64,000 nt of DNA, taken from assembly GCA_946187325.1 (NCBI GenBank), contig CAMHQC010000007.1, positions 1-64,000 on the forward strand, in the 5' to 3' direction. Below the pieces are notes generated by a model that saw only the letters and a list, made by a program, of their open reading frames with translations, was not told where the DNA came from and searched no databases. Origin of the DNA: an uncultured Clostridia bacterium. GTDB lineage: Bacteria > Bacillota > Clostridia > Oscillospirales > Acutalibacteraceae. The translations under genes were made by a program, and so were the position numbers. Each line of letters begins with the position of its first letter. Within the stretch, counting starts at the first letter, position 1. This document shows, piece by piece, positions 24,575 to 33,176 of this stretch.

Positions 24575-24820
24575 CTATTTAAACAGTCCCTTTTTCTCGT
24601 AGGGCTCGATATCATAGGAAACGAGCTTATAGCCTGTTTCCTCAATCGCTTTGTCGAGGGCTTCCTTAGATATTTCCTCCTTAGCGATAATTACCGTTTC
24701 GTTTTTTGAGTGGGACGAATTTACCTTTTTTACCTTAAAGCTCTTTCTGATTTGGTCGTTGACGTGAGCTTCGCACATTCCGCACATCATACCGTCTACG
24801 CCGAGTGTAATTTTGTACAT
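24575..24820 (-). CDS. Heavy-metal-associated (HMA) domain protein
   Basis: This 81-residue protein has the ferredoxin-like HMA fold with the metal motif GMMCGMCEAHV (CxxC), here with extra methionine. It is a candidate copper or other soft-metal chaperone, possibly also interacting with iron genes next door, but no P-type ATPase or metal regulator is adjacent. The C terminus has a short basic tail. GGATTT upstream of ATG 24820 is a modest ribosome site. Confidence 0.82.
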   Translation of the reverse strand: MYKITLGVDGMMCGMCEAHVNDQIRKSFKVKKVNSSHSKNETVIIAKEEISKEALDKAIEETGYKLVSYDIEPYEKKGLFK

Positions 24821-24860
24821 AATAAAATCCTTTCTTTATTGTTTTCAGCACACAGTTATC

Positions 24861-25781
24861 TTAACAAGTTGGCTTCTCCTCAAGGAGAAGGCGAACCGCT
24901 GTTTTTCCGTTTTTTTGTATTTCTTTTTTCAGCTCGTCTAAGCTGTCGAATTTCTTTTCGGGGCGGATAAATTCCTTTAGCCTTACGTCAACGGTTTTAC
25001 CGTATAAATCTCCGCCCGAGTATTCGGGAAGCCAGGTTTCGCAGTTCGGGAGATTGCGGCTACCGACCGTGGGCTTTACGCCGATATTGGTAACGCCGAT
25101 ATATTCCCCGCCGTCTATAGTGACCTTGGACGCGTAAACTCCGAACCTGGGCAGGATAATTCCGTCCGCAAACCGTAGGTTTATAGTCGGAGTGCCCATT
25201 TTAGAGCCGATATGGTTGCCCTTTACCGACTTGCTTTTAAGTCCGAAGTCGTAGCCTAAAAGCGCGTTAGCCTTTTTAATATCGCCCTTTTTAAGAGCGT
25301 TTCTAATCTCGGTAGAACTCACTACAGTATCGCCCAGCCTTACCGGGTCACATACCCTAACGCCGATATTTTCCTCTTTACAGAGCTTTTTCAGCGTATC
25401 GGTATCGCCTGCGCCGAGCCTGCCGAAATGATAGTTAAATCCGCAGAAAACCTCCTCGGCGTTAAAAACATTTTTTATTATTTCCCGCACAAAGCTTTCG
25501 GGGCTTTTGTCCTTTAGCTTTTCGAAATCGAGAATATATAAAATTTCTATTCCGAGATTTTCGAGCATAGCGACTTTCTCGTCATAGGTTAACAGCTGAG
25601 AGTTTTTGTCCTTGGACTTCGGGGTTGACGAAAATGTAAAGGCTGCCGGCACAAGTCCTCTGCTCTTAGCCTCTAAAGCGAGGTTTAATACCGCCTTGTG
25701 TCCGAGGTGTATTCCGTCGAAATATCCGAGCGCGGCGGCTGTCTTTTTATCGCTGGGAGTTAAATCCCTGAAAACACGCAT
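24861..25781 (-). CDS. ribF: Bifunctional riboflavin kinase / FAD synthetase
   Basis: This 306-residue enzyme makes FMN from riboflavin and FAD from FMN. The N-terminal adenylyltransferase shows GYFDGIHLGHKAV near residue 17 and the later SSTEIRNALKKGDIKKA. The C-terminal flavokinase domain shows MGTPTINL and GVYAS. It supplies flavins that the Rnf, flavodiiron and other flavoproteins of this organism need. It starts at 25781, 17 bp after the nudF stop, and probably belongs to the asnB-nudF-ribF run of genes. Confidence 0.93.
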   Translation of the reverse strand: MRVFRDLTPSDKKTAAALGYFDGIHLGHKAVLNLALEAKSRGLVPAAFTFSSTPKSKDKNSQLLTYDEKVAMLENLGIEILYILDFEKLKDKSPESFVREIIKNVFNAEEVFCGFNYHFGRLGAGDTDTLKKLCKEENIGVRVCDPVRLGDTVVSSTEIRNALKKGDIKKANALLGYDFGLKSKSVKGNHIGSKMGTPTINLRFADGIILPRFGVYASKVTIDGGEYIGVTNIGVKPTVGSRNLPNCETWLPEYSGGDLYGKTVDVRLKEFIRPEKKFDSLDELKKEIQKNGKTAVRLLLEEKPTC

Positions 25782-25798
25782 AGGCGCGCTCCTTTCGT

Positions 25799-26347
25799 TT
25801 AGATTTTGCCCGAATCCAATAGCATTTTAAGCTTTAGTATCGTAATCTGGGTTTTAGCGTCGGGAATTTGGTTGTTAAGCACCATCTCGACTGCCTTGTT
25901 GAGCGGTATTTTCTCGACGTTTAAGAACTCGTCCTCGTCGGGACTCTGCTCGCCTACGGACTTTACCCTGCACGCGAAAAGATGGATTATCTCGTCGGTA
26001 TAGCCTGTGCTCGGGTACATAGCTCCGAGGGTTATAAAGCTGTAGCCCTCACAGCCCGTTTCTTCTTTTAGCTCGCGTTTTCCGTTTTCGAGTACGGTTT
26101 CGCCCTTTTCGAGCTTGCCCGCGGGTAACTCGAGCGTTACCTCCATATACGGATACCTGAACTGCCTTACGAAGTAGAGGTTTTTATCCTCGTCCATAGC
26201 GGCGATACATACTCCGCCTTGGTGGTGAACTACCTCGCGAGAAGCCGTGTTGCCGTCGGGAAGCTCAACCTCGTCGAGTTTAATATGTAAGATTTTCCCG
26301 TCAAATACAGTCTTGCTGTTTAACGTTTTTTCTGTTAAGTTTTTCAT
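25799..26347 (-). CDS. nudF: NUDIX hydrolase, ADP-ribose pyrophosphatase type
   Basis: This 182-residue enzyme hydrolyses ADP-ribose or related nucleotide sugars to AMP and a phosphosugar. The Nudix box begins at GKLEKGE and continues to RELKEETG with the required E residues; an upstream LELPAGK matches the ADPRase subgroup. The 26 bp separating it from asnB is a tandem of AGTTGATAG-type units and contains no proper Shine-Dalgarno site, so translation may be weak or coupled. Downstream is ribF. Confidence 0.9.
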   Translation of the reverse strand: MKNLTEKTLNSKTVFDGKILHIKLDEVELPDGNTASREVVHHQGGVCIAAMDEDKNLYFVRQFRYPYMEVTLELPAGKLEKGETVLENGKRELKEETGCEGYSFITLGAMYPSTGYTDEIIHLFACRVKSVGEQSPDEDEFLNVEKIPLNKAVEMVLNNQIPDAKTQITILKLKMLLDSGKI

Positions 26348-26386
26348 AACTATCCACTATCAACTCTCAACTATCAACTGTTCTTA
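26348..26386. repeat. Short tandem AGTTGA-type repeat at the asnB-nudF junction
   Basis: On the minus strand AGTTGATAGTTGAG and AGTTGATAGTGG follow each other. The first AGTTGA supplies the last codon and stop of asnB, and the array fills the whole gap to nudF. Related motifs occur at about 32022, 32190, 19328 and 37021. Confidence 0.65.
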
Positions 26387-28701
26387 ATGTCGTCCATATC
26401 GCTGATAATGCTGTCGATAACGTCGTCGAGGATAATTCCGTTGTCGTCGGTGATTTCGGACTGCTTGGTTATGTCGATTAGCTCCTCCTGGGGCTCGGTT
26501 TCTTCGTAGTCGGAGCTTTCCTCGATAATATGCTCGTCGTCCTCGTCCTCATCCTCATCCTCCATCTCCATAGCGACCTGCTCGGCTTGCTGGAGCGGAG
26601 TAAGATTTTCGCTCGGGAGCGAGCCGACTACTCTTTCCTGCAGGTTTTGGAATTTCGAGGCGAGCTTATCATCGTCGTCAAACGCTTCCTCTACGTTATC
26701 GATAGCGTTCTCTGCGTAACCGTCGTCGCCCAAGCCCTCCTGAGAAGCTAGCTCAGCCTGAACCTTGGCGATTGCGGCTTTCTGCTTGGCGAGCTTGCGC
26801 TGAGCCTCCGCCTTAGCCTTTAGCTCGACTAAGTGGTTTTGCGGTTTAGTTACCTTCTTATCGTTCTCGTTAAAGTAGATGTTATACCACACGATAAAGA
26901 TGTAAATAGTCCAGATTTTACGGCTGTTATCCTCAATCTGATTGTAATGCCGGTCGAGCCAGCCTACGAGGATATCGCTGTTGAAGAACTTCTGAGCCGT
27001 TTCGCTCTCGAAGGCTTCCTTAACTATATTGTAATAGCGCTCGTCCTTAAGCCATTCTCTGGTCGGTACAGGGAAGCCGAGTTTTTCTTTTTCGGCGGTT
27101 TCCTGAGGGAGATGTCGCTGAGCGGCTCTGCGCATAGCGTATTTTGTGTTGTATTTATTAACTCTGAATTTAGTCGGGAGCTTTGAGGCTACCTTGAACA
27201 CCTCTTTGTCGAGGAAAGGTACTCGTAGCTCTAAGGAGTTCGCCATAGACATTCTGTCGGCTTTGAGCAGTATATCTCCGACCATCCAAAGATTGATGTC
27301 GAGAGTCTGCATTTTGGTGACGTCATCGTGACGTCGGGAGCGGTTGTAGATACGGCGAAGCGAATTTAGTTTAAGCGGGTCTGTCGCGATAGACGGGTCG
27401 CGCAGAAGCTCGCGCTTTTGGTCGTAATCGTACATAAACGCGTTGCCTATATAACGTTTTTCGAGCGGATGAGTAGCTCTTATGATATAATCTCTGCCCT
27501 TGATATCGGGGAGCTTCTTAGCGAGCTTACACAGAGCGCGTCTTAGGCAGTAGGGAACTACCGTCTGATAAATTTTAAATACTCTCGGGTCGTTGTAGCA
27601 GGTATAACCGCCGAAAAGCTCGTCGGCTCCCTCGCCCGAAAGCACAACCTTAACGTACTCGCTCGCGAGCCTCGATACAAAGTAAAGCGCGATACAGCTC
27701 GGGTCGGCTAACGGCTGATCCATATGGTACTGAACCGTCGGAACAGCGTCCCAGAACTCCTCGCTGGAGATGAGGTGGGTATGATGTTCCACGCCGATTT
27801 CCTTGGAAAGATTGCTCGCCCAGGAGATTTCGTTGTATCTCTGACCGAAATCGAATCCCACGGTAAAGGTTTTCTGGTCGGCGAAATAAGTTGAAACGTA
27901 GCTCGAATCGACTCCGCTCGACAGGAAACAGCCGACCTCTACGTCGGCGATTTTATGGGCGTTAACCGAGTTCTCGAAAACTTTCTCGATTTTATCGACC
28001 GCCTCGTCCTCGGTCATCTTTTCGTCGGGCTTAAACTTAGCTTCCCAGTAGCGAATAGTCTCGAGCTCGCCGTTTTTAAAAGTCATATAGTGACCCGGAA
28101 GCAGGCAGTAAACTCCCTCGAAGAAGGTCTCGGGCGGTACGGCGTACTGGAACGAAAGATATGTGTCTAAAGCTTTCGTGTTAAATTTTTTTTCGTATTT
28201 AGGATGTTCAAGTATGCTTTTAATCTCGCTGGCGTAGATTAAATCCCTGCCGTTTATCAGGGTATAGTGCATAGGCTTAATGCCGAAAAAGTCGCGCGCG
28301 ATAAACAGGCTCTTGTCCTTGGTATTATAAATCGCGAAGCCGAACATACCGCGAAGTCTTAACAGCATATCCTCGCGCCATTCCTCGTAGCCGTGCACGA
28401 GAACCTCGCTGTCGGCGTCGGTGGCGAAGGTATGGCCCGCCTGTTTGAGCTCCTCTCTGAGCTCCTTGTAGTTATAAATCTCGCCGTTAAAGGTGAGGAC
28501 TAAGGTCTTATCCTCGTTATAGATAGGCTGATGCCCGGCGTCAAGGTCGATAATGCTGAGCCTTCTAAAGCCCATACTGATGTAATCGTCCTGGAAAAAT
28601 CCGTCGGAATCGGGGCCCCGGTGGGTGATAACCTCGGTCATATTATGAATAGTTTTCTCGCGGTCAAGCACCTCGCCCGTAAATCCGCATATACCGCACA
28701 T
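26374..28701 (-). CDS. asnB: Asparagine synthetase B with acidic C-terminal extension
   Basis: This 775-residue glutamine-dependent asparagine synthetase makes Asn from Asp, ATP and glutamine. The start MCGICGF gives the catalytic Cys2 after Met removal; ATG 28701 has GGAAGGAG upstream. The glutaminase domain is residues 1-205, and the synthetase PP-loop SSGVDSS occurs near residue 261. The core ends at about residue 614, the usual family length. Residues 615-775 are extra: a Lys/Ala/Glu coiled coil, then a very acidic stretch (Asp/Glu run around residue 713) and a helical end. The function of that tail is unknown. Confidence 0.93.
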   Translation of the reverse strand: MCGICGFTGEVLDREKTIHNMTEVITHRGPDSDGFFQDDYISMGFRRLSIIDLDAGHQPIYNEDKTLVLTFNGEIYNYKELREELKQAGHTFATDADSEVLVHGYEEWREDMLLRLRGMFGFAIYNTKDKSLFIARDFFGIKPMHYTLINGRDLIYASEIKSILEHPKYEKKFNTKALDTYLSFQYAVPPETFFEGVYCLLPGHYMTFKNGELETIRYWEAKFKPDEKMTEDEAVDKIEKVFENSVNAHKIADVEVGCFLSSGVDSSYVSTYFADQKTFTVGFDFGQRYNEISWASNLSKEIGVEHHTHLISSEEFWDAVPTVQYHMDQPLADPSCIALYFVSRLASEYVKVVLSGEGADELFGGYTCYNDPRVFKIYQTVVPYCLRRALCKLAKKLPDIKGRDYIIRATHPLEKRYIGNAFMYDYDQKRELLRDPSIATDPLKLNSLRRIYNRSRRHDDVTKMQTLDINLWMVGDILLKADRMSMANSLELRVPFLDKEVFKVASKLPTKFRVNKYNTKYAMRRAAQRHLPQETAEKEKLGFPVPTREWLKDERYYNIVKEAFESETAQKFFNSDILVGWLDRHYNQIEDNSRKIWTIYIFIVWYNIYFNENDKKVTKPQNHLVELKAKAEAQRKLAKQKAAIAKVQAELASQEGLGDDGYAENAIDNVEEAFDDDDKLASKFQNLQERVVGSLPSENLTPLQQAEQVAMEMEDEDEDEDDEHIIEESSDYEETEPQEELIDITKQSEITDDNGIILDDVIDSIISDMDDIKNS

Positions 28702-28743
28702 ACTTAAAACTCCTTCCAAGTTTGAATATAACAATACATAATA

Positions 28744-28772
28744 ATTGTATCACAATTACACCCGCCTTGCAA
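28744..28772 (-). promoter_or_regulatory. asnB promoter
   Basis: On the minus strand TTGCAA, a 17-bp spacer and TACAAT precede asnB by about 45 bp. Confidence 0.6.
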
Positions 28773-28828
28773 TTACAATTGAATTACAAATGTGAAATTT
28801 TAGATAAAATTAGAAAAAGACGAGCCTG

Positions 28829-29152
28829 TTACAGCTCGTCAAATAAATACTCAATATCTCTGCGGTTATTGATAACGCTGATGATATGTACACGGTGTTT
28901 CTTTTCGTCCGCGAAATAAATAACGGAATAGTTCTTAACAATTAATCGTCTGAGATTTATATCCTTATATCTTTCCCTTAAGATTATCGGAGTTCTAAGC
29001 GGAAATTGCTCCAAGGATTCAAAGGCTCCGCTTATAGCTTCAATCAAATTTTTAGCGGTTTCGGTTTCAAAAAGAGAGTTGGAAATGTAATCAAAGATAT
29101 TATATAAATCCTCCTCGGCTGCCGCCTCTACAATTACTTCGTATTTACTCAA
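28829..29152 (-). CDS. RelE/ParE-type toxin
   Basis: This 107-residue protein fits the RelE/ParE toxin fold. It has an N-terminal YEVIVEAAAEEDLYNIFDY helix region and a C-terminal strand with NYSVIYFADEKKHRVHIISV and INNRRDIE. The pattern around Arg and Tyr is closer to ParE/YafQ-like than to RelE, so the target (ribosome-bound mRNA or gyrase) is open. The start overlaps the antitoxin gene end by 8 bp, the usual toxin-antitoxin arrangement. Confidence 0.85.
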   Translation of the reverse strand: MSKYEVIVEAAAEEDLYNIFDYISNSLFETETAKNLIEAISGAFESLEQFPLRTPIILRERYKDINLRRLIVKNYSVIYFADEKKHRVHIISVINNRRDIEYLFDEL

Positions 29153-29411
29153 GGTTAAACTCCTTCGCGATATCTGCTAAAACCTCTTTAGCGGGTCTGC
29201 CTGAAGTTTTACTCATACGGTTTAAACTGCTGTCGATTTTATTGAAAAGGTATTCTCTTCCGCAAAGTCGTTCGTAAACTTCGTTGGAAATAATTACAAC
29301 ATCACCTGTGCCGTTTTTAGTTATAAACACAGGCTCCTGAGTTTTATGGCAAAATTCGGAAATCTCGTTGTAATGGTTTCTTAAATCCGAGCTCGGTCTG
29401 ATTTTCGGCAT
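29145..29411 (-). CDS. Phd/YefM-type antitoxin
   Basis: This 88-residue protein has the Phd/YefM N-terminal DNA-binding domain (IRPSSDLRNHYNEIS, then EPVFITKNGTGDVVIISNEVYERL) and a C-terminal toxin-binding tail. It neutralises the ParE-like toxin and should repress the pair by binding upstream, where a 9-bp inverted repeat occurs. ACTCCTTT (minus-strand AAAGGAGT) precedes the start at 29411. Confidence 0.88.
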   Translation of the reverse strand: MPKIRPSSDLRNHYNEISEFCHKTQEPVFITKNGTGDVVIISNEVYERLCGREYLFNKIDSSLNRMSKTSGRPAKEVLADIAKEFNLE

Positions 29412-29444
29412 AAAAACAACTCCTTTATCTATATTATATACAAA

Positions 29445-29466
29445 TTATATCAAAATATTGATATAA
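29445..29466. promoter_or_regulatory. Candidate toxin-antitoxin operator
   Basis: TTATATCAA AATA TTGATATAA is a perfect 9-bp inverted repeat with a 4-bp spacer, 34 bp before the antitoxin start, at the site expected for Phd autorepression. Confidence 0.65.
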
Positions 29467-29507
29467 AATCAATACAAAAAATTATTTTTTTGAAAAATAA
29501 AAATATC

Positions 29508-29536
29508 TTGCAACACTTTTGGAAATATTTTACACT
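29508..29536 (+). promoter_or_regulatory. Promoter of the ECF sigma gene
   Basis: TTGCAA, a 17-bp spacer and TACACT. The overlapping TGCAAC at 29509 also resembles an ECF-type -35 element, so the sigma factor could read its own promoter. Confidence 0.5.
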
Positions 29537-29569
29537 ATATATATGAACGACGTCGTTGGAGGTGAGGTT

Positions 29570-30073
29570 ATGGACGAGATAAAACTAATAAATATGGCTA
29601 AAAAAGGCGACAAAGACGCGTTTTTGAAGCTGTTTTTAATTTATAAGGACAAGCTGTACAGGTACGCTTATTTTAAAGTCGGCGAAGATGACGCGTACGA
29701 CGCGGTTATGGACTGCGTCACGCAGGCGTGGGAGAATATTTATACTCTTAAAAGCGAAAAGGCTTTTTTATCGTGGATATTCCGTATATTATACCGCAGT
29801 TGTTCGGCGTATATCAGGGAACAGATTAAGCGGAAAGAGTCGGGCGATATCGACGAGCTTAACATAGCCTCATATACTGACTTTAAATCTGTCGAGCTTA
29901 AAGAAGCGCTGGAAATTCTAAGTCCCGAGGAAAAGGATATAGTTCTTCTTTCGGCGGAAGCGGGTTTAAACAGTAAGGAAATCGGAAAGCTGTTAGGACT
30001 TCGGGCAACAACAGTACGCTCTAAGCTCAGCCGAGGTCTCGCTAAAATGCGGGAGTTTTTAGAGGTGACGTGA
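29570..30073 (+). CDS. ECF-type RNA polymerase sigma factor
   Basis: This 167-residue sigma-70 family protein has region 2 (residues 8-75, including AYDAVMDCVTQAWENIY and FLSWIFRILYRS) and region 4 (residues 110-165, LSPEEKDIVLLSAEAGLNSKEIG with a helix-turn-helix ending RSKLSRGLAKMREFL). I chose ATG 29570 because GGAGGTGAGG is just upstream; earlier in-frame starts lack one. The next gene begins one base within its stop codon and has a membrane-spanning N terminus, as anti-sigma partners often do. Confidence 0.88.
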   Translation: MDEIKLINMAKKGDKDAFLKLFLIYKDKLYRYAYFKVGEDDAYDAVMDCVTQAWENIYTLKSEKAFLSWIFRILYRSCSAYIREQIKRKESGDIDELNIASYTDFKSVELKEALEILSPEEKDIVLLSAEAGLNSKEIGKLLGLRATTVRSKLSRGLAKMREFLEVT

Positions 30074-31983
30074 TGAATAATTTAGATTTTATTAAAGCTA
30101 AGTTCGAGGACAGCGGAATTTCCGCTCCCGAGGACTTAAATAAAGAAAACATCTTAGAAAAAGTTAATAATGTAAAACCGAAAAAGAAAAGCGGAAAGAG
30201 AATATATATTTCCGTCGCGGCTTGTATTGCCGTACTGATTGCCGCTTTGGTATCGGTAAATGTAATTTACGGTAATTTCACCGCCCGGGTAAAGCCCGAT
30301 AATTTTGCAAATATAACGCAAAAGGAAGTCAGCGGTATAAAGAGTTTCAGCTCAAGAAAGCAAATTGTTTCCGAGGTCGCGAAGATTAAAAAAATGAAAA
30401 ATGAGCTGGAAAAAATGGACCGCGACGGCAACGGGTTCTCTTACGTGTCAAAAAAAGTATCTTATTCGGGTAATTCTTCGGGTAATTCGGATTATAAGGG
30501 AACGTATCTGCAATACGAAAATGTTGACGAAGAAGATACCGTAAAGACCGATGGAAAATATATTTACAAAACAGCTATTTCAAACGAAGAGGTTGAGGTA
30601 TATTCCGCTCAGGGAAAGAACTCAAGGTTGATTAAAAAAATCGTTCCGTTTAGAAAGAATAAAAAAGGAGAAAGGTTTATTAACCAAATTAACGGTCTTT
30701 ATGTGTATAAAGGTAAGCTGGTAGTAATCTGTACATTTTACGACGAGGATATGGAATATGAGTTGACCGCCGCCGAGCTTTATGATGTTACGGATATAGA
30801 CAACGTAAAGCTTACGGATGATTTTTACCAGAGCGGTACGGATGTTTCCTCGAGGATAATAGGCTCTAAGCTGTATCTTATAACCGAGCAATTTTCCTGG
30901 GATAAAAACGACTTGCCGAAGGTTATTAATACCGAGTCAACCGCCGACGAGGTAAAAGAAAAACAGCTTTCGGCAAAAGATATTTTCTCGATTGATAAGC
31001 CTGCCTACGAGTCCTTTGTTGTAATAAGCGCGATTAACTTAAATAATATGAAGAACAGCGTTACAAGAGCGATACTCGGATGTTCCGATGAGGTTTATTG
31101 TAACGAAAACAACCTGTATATTCTCGGCGCGGACGGGCTGTCGGAGTATAAGAATTGGGGATGTTACGCGGCGTACAGGGAATTGAGCAAAAAGACAGTG
31201 ATTATAAAAATATCGCTTAAGGACGCTCCTATAATTACAGCCTGTACTCGAGTAAAAGGCAAAGTCAATAATCAGTATTCGCTTGACGAGAAAGACGGAA
31301 ATCTCAGAATCGCTACATCTTCCTATAAGGAAAACGGCGATTTTAAAAACAACAACCTCTTTGTACTCGACAGCAATCTTAACGAGATAGGCAGAGTTGC
31401 TAATTTCGCTAAAGGCGAGGAAATAAAGGCGGTTCGATATGTAAAGAACACGGCGTACGTTATTACCTATAAAGATACAGACCCGCTTTTTGTGATAGAT
31501 TTAAGTAATTCGAATAATCCAAAAATAAGAGGAAGTGTAAAAATCAGCGGATTTTCAACAATGTTGGTTCCTGTTGACGAAAACACGCTCCTCGGTATAG
31601 GCTATCATACCACCGGCGATGAAGAGGACGGGTTAAAGCTCGCGGTATTTGACGTAAGCGGTAAGCCCAAGGTTACGGATAAAAAGAGCTTTAAGTATTA
31701 TTATTCGGAAGCTATGGACGATCCAAAAGCTTTGCTGGTTAACGAGAAACAAGGTGTTTATTCGGTGCCGTATGAACACAGTGACGGCTATTATTTTTCC
31801 ATATACCCGATTGAGAGTTACGGCGGAGTTCTCAACTTTAAGGTTAAGGACGGTAAGTTGGTTCAGCTTAGGGATGTCCGTTCCAAAAAGCTCGAGGAAG
31901 TCTACCGATGTGTTTATATTGACGATACAATATATATGCTCGGATTGTATGACGACGATCCCGACTGTGTAAAATATAAATAA
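30073..31983 (+). CDS. Membrane-anchored beta-propeller protein, putative anti-sigma
   Basis: This 636-residue protein has a cytoplasmic N terminus of about 48 residues, one membrane helix (residues about 49-70), and a large outside domain matching secreted beta-propeller proteins of Clostridia (repeats such as TDGKYIYKTAISNEEVEVYS, NNLFVLDSN and DENTLLGIGYHTTG). The TGATG overlap with the sigma factor gene suggests partnership. The cytoplasmic part could hold the sigma factor and the propeller sense an outside signal, but the N terminus does not show a clear ZAS or RsgI motif, so this is inference. Confidence 0.78.
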   Translation: MNNLDFIKAKFEDSGISAPEDLNKENILEKVNNVKPKKKSGKRIYISVAACIAVLIAALVSVNVIYGNFTARVKPDNFANITQKEVSGIKSFSSRKQIVSEVAKIKKMKNELEKMDRDGNGFSYVSKKVSYSGNSSGNSDYKGTYLQYENVDEEDTVKTDGKYIYKTAISNEEVEVYSAQGKNSRLIKKIVPFRKNKKGERFINQINGLYVYKGKLVVICTFYDEDMEYELTAAELYDVTDIDNVKLTDDFYQSGTDVSSRIIGSKLYLITEQFSWDKNDLPKVINTESTADEVKEKQLSAKDIFSIDKPAYESFVVISAINLNNMKNSVTRAILGCSDEVYCNENNLYILGADGLSEYKNWGCYAAYRELSKKTVIIKISLKDAPIITACTRVKGKVNNQYSLDEKDGNLRIATSSYKENGDFKNNNLFVLDSNLNEIGRVANFAKGEEIKAVRYVKNTAYVITYKDTDPLFVIDLSNSNNPKIRGSVKISGFSTMLVPVDENTLLGIGYHTTGDEEDGLKLAVFDVSGKPKVTDKKSFKYYYSEAMDDPKALLVNEKQGVYSVPYEHSDGYYFSIYPIESYGGVLNFKVKDGKLVQLRDVRSKKLEEVYRCVYIDDTIYMLGLYDDDPDCVKYK

Positions 31984-32044
31984 AGGTTGTAAAACATAGT
32001 AAATCGGTATATAATGACAGTTGATAGTTCTCAGCAGGCAACTA

Positions 32045-32184
32045 TGTCATCTTGAGCGGTCGCGAAACGGATTTCGCTTTGGCGAAATAGTCGATGAGGT
32101 ATTATCCAAATTTTTAATTTGGGGAATAATACCCATACCCTGCGTTAAGATCTTTTAAGATTCCTCGACAAACTCGGAATGACA
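32045..32184. repeat. Palindromic dispersed element, copy C
   Basis: It begins TGTCATCTTGAGCG and ends CTCGGAATGACA. The interior holds GAAACGGATTTCGCTTTGGCGAAA and GGTATTATCC/GGAATAATACC inverted repeats. It lies between the beta-propeller gene and the DUF554 gene. Confidence 0.75.
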
Positions 32185-32229
32185 CGACCAAAACTCTCAA
32201 CTCTCAACTGAAAAGAAAGGATTTTTACT

Positions 32230-32952
32230 GTGTTCGGACTTTTAGGCACGGCGGTTAACGTCGTAACGGTGCTTATCGGCAGCGGTATCGGAATAATTTT
32301 TAATAAAAAAATCCCGAAAAGGCTCACTGACAGCCTGTTTAAAGCGCTCGGGCTGGCGACAATTTTTATCGGGGTGAGCGGCTGCCTATGCGGTCACAGT
32401 GCGATTTTAATTATAGTTTCGCTGATTTTGGGTACGCTTATCGGCGAGCTTTTAAATCTCGATAAACGAATAAATACTTTGGGAAGCTTTCTCGAGAAAA
32501 AAATCGACAAAAATAACCCCGAGTCAAAGCTCGCCCAAGGCTTCGTCAGCGCGTCGATACTCTTTTGTATAGGCTCGATGACGATAGTCGGCTGTCTTAA
32601 CGCGGGGCTTAAAGGCGACCTCTCGGTGCTGTTCGCCAAGTCGGCGCTCGATTTATGCTCGTCGATGATATTCGCCAGCACAATGGGAGTAGGCGTAATG
32701 TTCGCCGCGGGCTTTGTGCTCGTGTATCAGGGGCTCTTAACGGTGCTCGCCGTGGTTATAAGCCCGTATCTCAGCGCGCTCGTAATCGACGAAATGAGCT
32801 GCGTCGGTTATATCGTGATTATCGGGCTTGGAATTACAATGATTTCGAATGTAAAGCTGAAGCTTACGAATATGGTGCCGTCGATGTTTATGCCGATAGC
32901 CTTGGTACCGCTCGGCGCGTGGATTGTAGAGCTTCTGCCGTTTTTGAAGTAG
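32230..32952 (+). CDS. DUF554 family membrane protein
   Basis: This 240-residue protein has seven or so membrane helices and matches the DUF554 (YdfK-like) family, with the typical opening FGLLGTAVNVVTVLIGSGIG and the GSMTIVGCLNAGLKGD segment. The family may be a transporter, but no substrate is known. The start is GTG 32230 with AAAGAAAGG upstream, just after a CAACTCTCAACT repeat. It stands alone before purL. Confidence 0.85.
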   Translation: MFGLLGTAVNVVTVLIGSGIGIIFNKKIPKRLTDSLFKALGLATIFIGVSGCLCGHSAILIIVSLILGTLIGELLNLDKRINTLGSFLEKKIDKNNPESKLAQGFVSASILFCIGSMTIVGCLNAGLKGDLSVLFAKSALDLCSSMIFASTMGVGVMFAAGFVLVYQGLLTVLAVVISPYLSALVIDEMSCVGYIVIIGLGITMISNVKLKLTNMVPSMFMPIALVPLGAWIVELLPFLK

Positions 32953-32984
32953 AAGGGCAAAGGGCTTAGGATTTAGTAACTTGT

Positions 32985-33045
32985 ACCCCTTTTTAAGGAA
33001 TACAACTCTTGTGTCCCTTTGAAAAGGGGTACGAGATTGTTCTCC
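32985..33045. repeat. Partial palindromic element related to copy B
   Basis: TTGTACCCCTTTT...AAAAGGGGTACGAGATTGTTC forms a hairpin matching the interior of copy B at 13984, without the TGTCAT ends. It is located between DUF554 and purL. Confidence 0.5.
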
Positions 33046-33176
33046 GCCGACTGCTGAGAACTGCGTACTAATTACTGTTTTTAATTCTTATATTTAAACA
33101 TAAAGCGGCGGTATTATGGTAAAATAAAATGTAATTTTATGTGCATATAACTTTGCTTTAAAACGGAGGAATCATT

